DNA of 64,000 bases. Source: Novosphingobium clariflavum (lineage in GTDB: Bacteria > Pseudomonadota > Alphaproteobacteria > Sphingomonadales > Sphingomonadaceae). Every line of letters starts with the position of its first letter. Within the stretch, counting starts at the first letter, position 1. The translations under genes were made by a program, and so were the position numbers. The notes under the pieces are model-generated. The model was not told the origin of the DNA and ran no database searches. It saw only the letters and a program-made list of their open reading frames with translations. This document shows positions 57,020 through 64,000 of the stretch, in pieces. The DNA is taken from positions 1 through 64,000 of the forward strand of contig NZ_JAPCWC010000005.1 in NCBI RefSeq assembly GCF_026420865.1. The letters are read 5' to 3'.

Positions 57020-57992
57020 CGAGTTCTCCGGGGCCAATCAGGCACATGTCTCCGGGCAGCGAGTGCTTCAGCACCGTGTAGGCCAGCCCGGCCTGCGCCA
57101 TTTTCTGAATATCCGCGCCGTTCAGCCAGCCGTGCAGCACGCCCGCCGCAAAGGCATCGCCGGTGCCGATGCGGTCGACGATCTGCGTCACTTCGACCTC
57201 GTCGGTCTGGTATCCGCCCTCGCGCGCGTCGATCCGCGCGGCGATGCGGTGGTGTGCGGCGTTGATGACCTGCCGCGCGGTCGAGGCGATGATCTGGAGA
57301 TCGGGGAAGGCGGCAAAGGCCGCTTCGGCCGCCTCGCGCCGGCGGTCCTCGCCGTCGCCGGAGAAAGTCTGGCCGAGCAGCAGCGAGATGTCGCGGTGGT
57401 TGCCGATCATCACCGTGGCGGCGGAGACCAGCTCGGTCAGCACTTCGCGCGGATTGCTGTCCCAGCTTTCCCAGAGCAGCGCACGGTAATTGCCGTCAAA
57501 GCAGATCGGCACGCCGCGTTCCTGCGCCGCGCGCACCGCCGCCTTGGCGAGCATGACGCCGCCGGGGCCGAGCGCCGGGGTGATGCCGGACAAGTGCAGC
57601 AGCCGGGCGCCGTCCAGCGCGGCGGCAAAGTCGAAGTCCTGCGGCGCGCTGGTCGCAAAGGTGCTGCCGGCGCGGTCGTAAGTGATGGCCGAAGGGCGCA
57701 GGCCCGCGCCGCTTTCGAGGAAATAGAGCCCCATGCGGCCCGTCCCGCTGCCGACATGGCGCGTGTCTACGCCCGCTGCCGCCAGTGCCGAACGGGCCTT
57801 GTCGCCCAGCGGACTGGCGGGCAGCCGCGTGACCATGCGCACGCCGTGGCCCAGCGAGGCAAGGCCGGAGGCGACATTGGCCTCGGCCCCGCCCACCACC
57901 ATGTCCAATGTGTCGCACTGAACCATCAGGCGGTGGGAAGGGGTGGCGAAGCGCAGCAGCACTTCGCCGAAGCAGGTTACATGTCCGGTCAT
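56982..57992 (-). CDS. kdgK: 2-keto-3-deoxygluconate kinase
   Basis: 336 residues of the PfkB sugar kinases. Marks are GGAEANVASGLASLGHGVRMVTRLP, CFDGNYRALLW and the ATP/catalytic signature DRIGTGDAFAAGVLHGWL with its base Asp. It phosphorylates KDG to KDPG, which KdgA (not in the window) would split to pyruvate and glyceraldehyde 3-phosphate. It lies 11 bases after kduD. Confidence 0.93.
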   Translation of the reverse strand: MTGHVTCFGEVLLRFATPSHRLMVQCDTLDMVVGGAEANVASGLASLGHGVRMVTRLPASPLGDKARSALAAAGVDTRHVGSGTGRMGLYFLESGAGLRPSAITYDRAGSTFATSAPQDFDFAAALDGARLLHLSGITPALGPGGVMLAKAAVRAAQERGVPICFDGNYRALLWESWDSNPREVLTELVSAATVMIGNHRDISLLLGQTFSGDGEDRRREAAEAAFAAFPDLQIIASTARQVINAAHHRIAARIDAREGGYQTDEVEVTQIVDRIGTGDAFAAGVLHGWLNGADIQKMAQAGLAYTVLKHSLPGDMCLIGPGELDAFSASGGDVRR

Positions 57993-58003
57993 GGGGCTCG
58001 TTT

Positions 58004-58759
58004 TCAGCGTGCCAGCCAGCCGCCGTCAACCGCCAGCACATGGCCGGTGACGTAGTCGGAAGCGGGCGAGGCGAGGAACACGGCGGCCCCGGCGATGTCC
58101 TTGGGGTCGCCCCAGCGGCCGGTCGGGATGCGCTCCAGGATCTGGCGGTTGCGCGTCTCGTCGCCTTGCAGGGCCGCGGTGTTGTTGGTGGAGATGTAGC
58201 CCGGGGCGATGGCGTTCACCTGCACGCCCTTGGCGGCAAGCTCGTTGGCCATGGCCTTGGTCACGCCGCCCACGCCCGACTTCGCCGCCGCATAGCTGGG
58301 CACGCGGATGCCGCCCTGGAAGGTGAGCAGCGAGGCGATGTTGACGATCTTGCCGCCCCCGCGCTCCACCATGCCCTTCGCCGCCGCCTGGCTGAGGAAG
58401 AACAGGGTCTTGAGGTTGGTGTCCATCACCGCGTCCCAGTCCTCTTCGGAGAACTGGAGCAGGTCGTCGCGGCGGATGATCCCGGCATTGTTGACGAGAA
58501 TGTCCACTTTGCCGAGCCCGGCCACCGCCTCGTCGATCACCCGGCCGACGGGCTCGATCGAGGAGAGGTCGGCCTTGATGTTCACCGCCTTGCGCCCGGT
58601 TGCCGCGATCAGGGCGAGGGTTTCGGTCGGTTCGCTGCGGCCTGCGAGGGCCACGTCGGCCCCCGCCTCGGCCAGCGCCACGGCAATGGCCTGCCCGATC
58701 CCGGTGTTCGCACCGGTCACGAGCGCGGCCTTGCCTTCGAGGCTGAAGGAAATCGCCAT
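58004..58759 (-). CDS. kduD: 2-deoxy-D-gluconate 3-dehydrogenase KduD
   Basis: 251 residues, classical short-chain dehydrogenase: GANTGIGQAIA nucleotide loop, NNAGII, catalytic Ser in IASLLTFQGG and YAAAKSGVGG (Y-x-x-x-K), ending DGGWLAR. It reduces 2,5-diketo-3-deoxygluconate made by KduI to KDG. The start ATG 58759 lies 11 bases after the kduI stop. Length and sequence are typical for KduD. Confidence 0.93.
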   Translation of the reverse strand: MAISFSLEGKAALVTGANTGIGQAIAVALAEAGADVALAGRSEPTETLALIAATGRKAVNIKADLSSIEPVGRVIDEAVAGLGKVDILVNNAGIIRRDDLLQFSEEDWDAVMDTNLKTLFFLSQAAAKGMVERGGGKIVNIASLLTFQGGIRVPSYAAAKSGVGGVTKAMANELAAKGVQVNAIAPGYISTNNTAALQGDETRNRQILERIPTGRWGDPKDIAGAAVFLASPASDYVTGHVLAVDGGWLAR

Positions 58760-58770
58760 CTGTTCCGGTC

Positions 58771-59607
58771 CTACTGGAGCTGGCAGATGTCGAGGACGTT
58801 CATGTCGGTATAGTCGAGGTTTTCCCCGCCCATGGCCCAGATGAACGCATACTTCTTGGTGCCCGAACCCATGTGGATCGACCAGGGCGGGCTGATCACC
58901 GCCTCTTCGTTGGCGATCACGATGTGGCGCATCTGGTCGGGCTCGCCCATGTAGTGGAAGATGCGGTCGTTCTCTTCGGGCAGCTCGAAGTAGAGGTAGA
59001 TCTCGGAGCGGCGGTCGTGGAGGTGCGGGGGCATGGTGTTCCACACCGAACCTTCTTCCAGCACGGTGAGGCCGAGCAGAAGCTGCGCGCTCTCGCAGAC
59101 GCCGGGGATGACCAGCTGGTAGATCGTGCGCTGGTTCGAATTGGCAAGGTCGCCGCGGGCCAGCGGGTTGGCTTCGGCCAGGGTGATCAGCTTGATCGGG
59201 CAGGCCTTATGCGCGGGGACCGAGGCGATATAGAACCGCGCGGTCTCGCCCTCGAAGATCACCTCGTCCGAACCCATCGGCACGTAGAGGCATTCCTTGT
59301 TGCCGACTTCGAAACGCTGGCCGTCGACCGTGATCGCGCCGGGGCCGCCGATGTTGGTGATGCCGGCTTCGCGGCGTTCGAGGAAGGGCTTGCCTTCCGC
59401 GCTCTTGGGAACGGTCTGCGCGGGCAGCTTGAGCGGGCCCTGCGAAGGCACCGCGCCGCCGATCACGAAGCGTTCGTTGTGCGAGTAGTTGAGGTTGACC
59501 TTGCCGTCCTCGAACATGCCGGTGACGAGGTAGCGATCGCGCAGTTCCTCGTTGGAGACGCACTCCATCATGTCGGGATGGGTGGCGTGGTAGGTCTTGC
59601 AGAACAC
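58771..59607 (-). CDS. kduI: 5-keto-4-deoxyuronate isomerase
   Basis: 278 residues, the standard KduI length when read from GTG 59607 (ribosome site GGGAGAG). It converts 5-keto-4-deoxyuronate, the product of unsaturated galacturonate, to 2,5-diketo-3-deoxygluconate. The cupin metal ligands are visible in [15 protein letters not shown] (two His and a Glu) and the later His in [11 protein letters not shown]. Longer readings to 59751 would cross the operator at 59685-59700 and are unlikely. First gene of the kduI-kduD-kdgK-esterase operon. Confidence 0.93.
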   Translation of the reverse strand: MFCKTYHATHPDMMECVSNEELRDRYLVTGMFEDGKVNLNYSHNERFVIGGAVPSQGPLKLPAQTVPKSAEGKPFLERREAGITNIGGPGAITVDGQRFEVGNKECLYVPMGSDEVIFEGETARFYIASVPAHKACPIKLITLAEANPLARGDLANSNQRTIYQLVIPGVCESAQLLLGLTVLEEGSVWNTMPPHLHDRRSEIYLYFELPEENDRIFHYMGEPDQMRHIVIANEEAVISPPWSIHMGSGTKKYAFIWAMGGENLDYTDMNVLDICQLQ

Positions 59608-59684
59608 GGGGGGCTCTCTCCCATTGGAATTTGGTCCCGTATAGTGGGACATTATTGCATTTATGGTCAAGTCATATCCGGCTT

Positions 59685-59700
59685 TGGTAACCGGTGTCAA
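59685..59700. promoter_or_regulatory. pectin-regulon operator 3 (before kduI)
   Basis: TGGTAACCGGTGTCAA, 77 bases upstream of the kduI GTG, between kduI and the stop of the LacI-family gene. Confidence 0.75.
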
Positions 59701-59797
59701 TGGTGGGGCTTTGTTTGGAAAATACGCGAAAGCGCATTTTCGGTGCGGCACCGGCCCACGCCCCCACGAAATCCGGCTGTGCCGGATTTCCGCACAA

Positions 59798-60850
59798 TCA
59801 GGCTTCGGGCGGGGCTACCGAGGCGCGGCGGACGAGGTCGGACAGGAACAGCGCCTGGCGCGACAGGGCATCGCTGGGCTCGATCAACTTGTGCGCGGCG
59901 GCAGCGGCCATCGGCACGATCGGCCAGCGCACGGTGGTCAGCGGCGGCCAGATATGCGCGGCGATGGCGGTATCGTCGAAGCCGATGATCGAAAGCTGCG
60001 CGGGCACGTCGATCCCGCGTTCGCGCGCGGCGTGGAGCAGGCCGGCGGCCATCTCGTCGTTGCTGGAGAACACGGCGGTAGGGCGCGGCAAGGCATCGAG
60101 CAGGCGCTGTCCGGCCTCGTAGCCCGATTCGAACTTGTAGTCGCCGCGCGTGGCCAGCGCCGGGTCGGGGGTGAGCCCGGCCTCGGCGAGGCCTTCGGCA
60201 AAGCCCTGTTCGCGCTCGTAGGCGGAGCGAAAGCCGGTGGGACCGGCGATGAAGCCGATGCGCTTGTGGCCGAGGCCGGTCAGCCAGGCCACCGCCTCGC
60301 GCACCGCCTGCCGGTCGTTCGAGGCAACGAGATGCGCCTCGTCGTCGAGTTCGGCGGAGCCCATGCGCACCAGCGTGCAGCCCAGTTCGCGGCAGAGCGC
60401 GGCCAGTTCGTCGTTCTCGGAAATCGGCGGCAGCAGCAGCACGCCGTAGAGTCGCTGCTGTTCGATGAAGTGGCGGATGTCGTCGAGCAGCCGGGGCGAA
60501 TGGCGGTCCACCGGGCGCACCACCAACGCGAATTCGGTATCCCGGATCGTTTGCAGGATGCCTTCCTGCACCCCCAGCACCATCTGCGCGTTCGGGTTGT
60601 CGTGGATCAGGCCGATCAGGAAATTGCGGCGCAGCGCGAGCGCGCGGGCCTGGAGATTGGGCACGAAGCCCAATTCCGCGATCACCGCCTCCACCTTCTC
60701 GCGCGTGGCCTGGCCCAGCAGGGGCGACTTGTTGATGACGCGGCTGACGGTTTTCTTCGAGACGCCGGAAATGCGCGCGACATCGTTGATCGTGGGCTTG
60801 GCCGTGGGAACGCCGGCGGCAGGGACGTCTGGCTTGGATTCTTTCGGCAT
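59798..60850 (-). CDS. LacI-family transcriptional regulator of the pectin locus
   Basis: 350 residues. The helix-turn-helix is [20 protein letters not shown] (21-40), with a hinge helix around [10 protein letters not shown] (63-72). The periplasmic-binding-protein-like sensor domain (75-350) contains [21 protein letters not shown] and [20 protein letters not shown] sugar acid such as KDG is a likely effector. The start ATG 60850 has an AGAGGGG site. Five operators of LacI type (central CG) surround it, one of them 83 bases upstream of its own start, so autoregulation is likely. Confidence 0.9.
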   Translation of the reverse strand: MPKESKPDVPAAGVPTAKPTINDVARISGVSKKTVSRVINKSPLLGQATREKVEAVIAELGFVPNLQARALALRRNFLIGLIHDNPNAQMVLGVQEGILQTIRDTEFALVVRPVDRHSPRLLDDIRHFIEQQRLYGVLLLPPISENDELAALCRELGCTLVRMGSAELDDEAHLVASNDRQAVREAVAWLTGLGHKRIGFIAGPTGFRSAYEREQGFAEGLAEAGLTPDPALATRGDYKFESGYEAGQRLLDALPRPTAVFSSNDEMAAGLLHAARERGIDVPAQLSIIGFDDTAIAAHIWPPLTTVRWPIVPMAAAAAHKLIEPSDALSRQALFLSDLVRRASVAPPEA

Positions 60851-60933
60851 TCTCGCCCCTCTGGCCTTTCGCCCGTCTGTTCTCAAGAGGCGCTGTCGGG
60901 ACCGACTTGCCTTCTCCTTGTCGCAAAGGCAAG

Positions 60934-60949
60934 ATGACACCGGTTTCCA
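60934..60949. promoter_or_regulatory. pectin-regulon operator 4 (between the LacI gene and uxaA)
   Basis: ATGACACCGGTTTCCA, 31 bases upstream of the uxaA ATG and 83 bases upstream of the divergent regulator start. It can control both genes. Confidence 0.75.
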
Positions 60950-60980
60950 AAACAGGGAAGCCCGGATAAACGGGCCAGCG

Positions 60981-62483
60981 ATGACACAGGCAATTCCTCC
61001 CTCCATTCGTATCCACGCCGCCGACGATGTGGCCGTGGCCTTGCGCCCCCTTGCCGCCGGAGAGCAGGCGGAAGGCGTGGTCCTGACCGGCGACGTGGCG
61101 CGCGGGCACAAGTTCGCGCTCCGCGATATCGCCGAGGGCGCGCCGGTGGTGAAGTACGGCCAGCCGATCGGCCGGGCGACCCACGCCATCGCCGCGGGCG
61201 AGCATGTCCACACGCACAATCTGGCGACGGCATTGGCGGGCGAACTGGCCTATTCGCCGCATCTCGGCGCGGCGCAAGTGCAGGCGGACGATGGCGCCGT
61301 CCTGCCCTCATGGCGCGGCTATCGGCGCGCCGACGGGCGCGCGGCGACACGGAACGAGATCTGGATCCTGCCCACGGTCGGCTGCGTCGGCATGACCGCC
61401 GAGCAGGTCGCGCGCGAGGCGCAGGCGCGCCATGCCGATCTGATCGCAGCGGGCCGGATCGACGGCATCCACGCCTTTGCTCATCCGCACGGCTGTTCGC
61501 AACTGGGTGACGACCTCGACGGCACCCGTGCGGTGCTGGCGGGACTGGCGGCCAGCCCGAATGCGGCGGGCGTGCTGCTGCTGGGGCTCGGCTGCGAATC
61601 GAACCAGCTCGATGCCCTGGTCGAGGCCGTGCCGGTATGGGCGCGTGCGAAACTGCGCCTGCTCTCCAGCCAGAGTGCGGGCAACGAGATCGCGGAAGCG
61701 GGCAAGCTGGTCGACGAATTGGTGGCGGAAGCGGCCAGGGCCGAGCGGACGGAGCTGCCGCTTTCGGCACTGACCATCGGCCTCAAGTGCGGCGGTTCGG
61801 ACGGCTTCTCGGGCCTTACGGCCAACCCTTTGCTGGGGCGCCTGTCGGAGACGATGGCGCGCGCCGGCGGCAAGGCGATCCTTACGGAAATCCCGGAGAT
61901 TTTCGGGGCGGAACAGGCGCTGCTGGACCGCTCCAGCTCGCGCGCGGTGTTCGAGGCGGCCGCGGGGCTGGTGAACCGGTTCAAGCGCTATTATCTCGAT
62001 CAGGGGCTGCCGGTTTCGGAGAACCCCTCGCCGGGCAACCTGGCGGGCGGCATCACCACGCTGGAGGAAAAGTCGCTCGGCGCGGTGCAGAAGGCGGGCC
62101 ATGCGCCGCTCTCAGACGTGATCGATTATGGCGGGCAGGCGAGCGTGCCCGGCCTCACCCTGATGGAAGCGCCGGGCAACGATGCGGTGTCCTCCACCGC
62201 GCTGGCCGCCTCGGGCGCCACGCTGGTGCTGTTCACCACCGGGCGCGGCACGCCGCTGGGCTTCCCGGTGCCGACGATCAAGGTCGCCTCCAACCGCACC
62301 CTGGCCGAAGCGAAGCCGCACTGGATCGACTTTGACGCCTCGATCGCGCTCGACGAGGGGCAGGAGGCCGCCGACGCGGCATTCCTGGCCCGAATCCTGG
62401 CTTTCGCCAGCGGTGAACGCACCGCTTCCGAGCGTGGCGGCCAGCGCGCCATTGCCGTCTGGAAAAGGGGCGTAACCCTTTGA
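60981..62483 (+). CDS. uxaA: altronate dehydratase
   Basis: 500 residues. The N-terminal SAF-like domain (about 1-90, ending HVHTHNLATAL) and the C-terminal dehydratase domain are both present: ILPTVGCVGMTAEQVAREA, HPHGCSQLGDDL, LGCESNQ, GLKCGGSDGFSGLTANPLLG, ENPSPGNLAGGITTLEEKSLGAVQKAGHAP and GRGTPLGFPVPTIKVASN. It removes water from D-altronate to give KDG. This serves galacturonate via a tagaturonate reductase, which is not among the recognised genes. Confidence 0.94.
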   Translation: MTQAIPPSIRIHAADDVAVALRPLAAGEQAEGVVLTGDVARGHKFALRDIAEGAPVVKYGQPIGRATHAIAAGEHVHTHNLATALAGELAYSPHLGAAQVQADDGAVLPSWRGYRRADGRAATRNEIWILPTVGCVGMTAEQVAREAQARHADLIAAGRIDGIHAFAHPHGCSQLGDDLDGTRAVLAGLAASPNAAGVLLLGLGCESNQLDALVEAVPVWARAKLRLLSSQSAGNEIAEAGKLVDELVAEAARAERTELPLSALTIGLKCGGSDGFSGLTANPLLGRLSETMARAGGKAILTEIPEIFGAEQALLDRSSSRAVFEAAAGLVNRFKRYYLDQGLPVSENPSPGNLAGGITTLEEKSLGAVQKAGHAPLSDVIDYGGQASVPGLTLMEAPGNDAVSSTALAASGATLVLFTTGRGTPLGFPVPTIKVASNRTLAEAKPHWIDFDASIALDEGQEAADAAFLARILAFASGERTASERGGQRAIAVWKRGVTL

Positions 62484-62514
62484 TCCAGCTGAAATGGCCT
62501 AATTGGATTTGCTT

Positions 62515-62530
62515 ATGACACCGGTTTCCT
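62515..62530. promoter_or_regulatory. pectin-regulon operator 5 (before the FAH-family gene)
   Basis: ATGACACCGGTTTCCT, 37 bases upstream of the FAH-family ATG and 31 bases after uxaA. It makes the FAH/MFS pair a separately controlled unit. Confidence 0.75.
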
Positions 62531-62567
62531 ATAGCGATACGAACAACAAGACACGGGGTACAAGGGG

Positions 62568-63371
62568 ATGAGTTTGACCGAACAGGCGAAATCGATCGCA
62601 GGGGCATTCGTGGCGGCGCGGCGCGAGAAACGCGCGCTGGCCAGCTATCCCGGCGAGGCGCCTTCCGATCTCGACGCCGCTTATGCGATCCAGAACCTGG
62701 CACTGGAACTGGACGGGCGCGAAGTGGCCGGCTGGAAGGTCGGCCGGATCAACGGTCCCGATGATGCGCGGCTTGGCGCCAATCGCCTGTCCGGGCCGAT
62801 CTTCGCGGACAGCGTGGTGGATGCGCCCTCGGGCGAAGTCCCGGCGATGCCGGTCTTTGCCGAAGGTTTCGCCGCGGCCGAGGCGGAGTTCCTGCTCCAT
62901 GTCGCGGCGGGCTGGAACGGTGAAGTGCCGGGCGATGACGCGGGCACGCTGGCCGTGCTGGACGCTGTCCACATCGGCATCGAGATCGCCAGTTCGCCTT
63001 ATCCCGGCATCAATGCCGACGGCCCGCCGGTCACCGTGTCCGACTTCGGCAACAACGCCGGTCTGGTGATCGGCCCGGTGCTGGAAGGCTGGCAGAGCGC
63101 GGACTTCAACACGATCACCGTCCGCCTCGATATAGACGGCGAGACGGCGGGCGAGGCGACGACCGCGACGATGCTCGACGGTCCGCTGGGCGCGGTGCGG
63201 TTCCTGCTCGCCAACCTCTCGGCGCGCGGCATCGATTGCAGCGCGGGCACATGGGTGTCCACCGGGGCGGTGACGGGTGTCCATCCGGTCTCTCCGGGAC
63301 AGGCGGTGGCGGCCGCCTTCGCGCAGCACGGCACGGTGTGCTGCACCATCGCGGCGGCGGTGCCCGCCTGA
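62568..63371 (+). CDS. FAH-family hydratase/hydrolase (2-keto-4-pentenoate hydratase-like)
   Basis: 267 residues of the MhpD/HpaH branch: SDLDAAYAIQNLALELDGREVAGWKVG at the start, AAEAEFLLHVA (metal-binding E/x/E), AVLDAVHIGIEIASSPY, DFGNNAGLVIGP and GVHPVSPGQAV at the end. Characterised relatives hydrate 2-hydroxypentadienoates in aromatic breakdown. No such pathway is near, and it has a pectin-regulon operator, so it probably acts on a deoxy-ketouronate-like intermediate. That role is inference. Confidence 0.82.
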   Translation: MSLTEQAKSIAGAFVAARREKRALASYPGEAPSDLDAAYAIQNLALELDGREVAGWKVGRINGPDDARLGANRLSGPIFADSVVDAPSGEVPAMPVFAEGFAAAEAEFLLHVAAGWNGEVPGDDAGTLAVLDAVHIGIEIASSPYPGINADGPPVTVSDFGNNAGLVIGPVLEGWQSADFNTITVRLDIDGETAGEATTATMLDGPLGAVRFLLANLSARGIDCSAGTWVSTGAVTGVHPVSPGQAVAAAFAQHGTVCCTIAAAVPA

Positions 63372-63426
63372 ACAGACATGACGATCCGGCAGGCCTAAAA
63401 GGGCCGCCGGACAAGGGAGCAGGGAA

Positions 63427-64000
63427 ATGGATGCAGGCACCACAAGCGTGGCGGACGGGATCGGAAACGGGGCCGGGGCCAGCGTGCCCGCCGCGCCGGT
63501 AAAGGTCGGGCGATACCGCTGGGTCGTGGTCTCGCTGCTTTTCGCGGCAACCGCGGTCAACTACATCGACCGCCAGATGATTGGCGTGCTGAAGCCCACG
63601 CTGGCGGGTGAGTTCGGCTGGACCGAAAGCGATTTTGCCGGCATCGTCTTCTGGTTCCAGCTCGCCTACGCGATCGGTTATCTCTCGTTCGGCAAGATCG
63701 TCGACGTGCTGGGGGCGCGGCTGGGCTACACCGTCGCTATCGTCATCTGGACCGTCAGCCACATGGCGCACGGCTTCGCCACCGGCGTCGCCAGCTTTGC
63801 GGCGGCGCGCTTCGGCCTCGGCATCGGCGAATCGGGCAACTTCCCGGCCGGCATCCGCGCCGTCACCGACTGGTTCCCCCAGAAGGAACGCGCTTTCGCC
63901 ATCGGCCTGTTCAACGCCGGGGCCAACGTCGGCGCGATCATCACCCCGCTGCTGGTGCCGCTGCTGGTGCTGTGGTTCGACTGGCGCGCCGCCTTCTTCG
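63427..64000 (+). CDS. MFS transporter, hexuronate (ExuT-like), N-terminal part
   Basis: 191 residues before the window ends. After a variable N terminus rich in Gly and Ala, helix 1 is WVVVSLLFAATAVNYIDRQMIGVL, with the loop DVLGARLGY and then RFGLGIGESGNFPAGIRAVTDWFPQKERAFAIGLFNAG, features of the anion:cation symporter group that includes ExuT. It would carry galacturonate or glucuronate across the inner membrane. It lies 55 bases after the FAH-family gene and shares operator 5. Confidence 0.88.
   Translation, partial: MDAGTTSVADGIGNGAGASVPAAPVKVGRYRWVVVSLLFAATAVNYIDRQMIGVLKPTLAGEFGWTESDFAGIVFWFQLAYAIGYLSFGKIVDVLGARLGYTVAIVIWTVSHMAHGFATGVASFAAARFGLGIGESGNFPAGIRAVTDWFPQKERAFAIGLFNAGANVGAIITPLLVPLLVLWFDWRAAFF

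Noticed and set aside
59608..59751. N-terminal extension of KduI from an upstream ATG-like start.
   Set aside because: It would include the operator in coding sequence and give a protein longer than the family norm; GTG 59607 gives exactly the usual length.

Overview
The window looks like chromosomal DNA of a high-GC alphaproteobacterium, most likely of the order Sphingomonadales (Novosphingobium/Sphingomonas relatives). The supports are a short alphaproteobacterial flagellin, the metX-metW pair, hisC-tyrA, an NDUFA9-like protein, UPF0262, the cysteine-free form of ribosomal protein L36, and a TonB-dependent receptor in place of an ABC importer for sugars. The species cannot be fixed from sequence reading alone.

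Layout. 1-2 kb: the start of a chemoreceptor and a flagellin with a strong terminator. 2.2-6.3 kb: a zinc-ribbon membrane protein divergent from ftsE-ftsX-ydcF-like-plsC. 6.4-10.7 kb: tyrA-hisC divergent from metX-GNAT-metW. 11-17 kb: small household genes (sterol-desaturase family, two VOC proteins, orphan ParA, GST, NDUFA9-like). 17.1-19.6 kb: a tRNA-Leu(CAG) followed by a wrecked integration site, with two integrase remnants and a dead IS3-family element. 19.7-28.7 kb: ftsH, then a hydantoinase/oxoprolinase pair (hyuA, hyuB), an aminotransferase and an NCS1 permease. 28.9-36.3 kb: dnaB, UPF0262, a GH25 lysozyme, cytidine deaminase, a chemoreceptor coupled to an OprB-type porin, and a degenerate alpha/beta hydrolase. 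36.4-40.1 kb: an M14 peptidase, two DUF4136 proteins, rpmJ and a HAD hydrolase. 40.3-44.4 kb: the four-gene ATP-grasp / alpha-E / transglutaminase / Anbu protease operon. 44.4-64 kb: a pectin and hexuronate utilisation locus.

The pectin locus is the most coherent system. A TonB-dependent receptor, pectate lyase, cupin, GH43 enzyme and two esterases handle polymer and oligomers in the envelope. KduI, KduD, KdgK, UxaC, a UxuB-type reductase and UxaA cover the cytoplasmic hexuronate steps, and an MFS permease is cut off by the window end. One near-palindromic 16-bp sequence, with ACCGGTGTCA invariant, occurs five times, in front of each of the five transcription units. A LacI-family regulator sits in the middle and is the obvious candidate to bind it. 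KDPG aldolase (KdgA), mannonate dehydratase (UxuA) and tagaturonate reductase (UxaB) are not seen in this window.

Less well understood points are the Anbu operon, a four-fold 30-bp tandem repeat grown from the 3' end of an RNase H-like gene, a secreted cupin coupled to the pectate lyase, and a FAH-family enzyme inside the pectin regulon.
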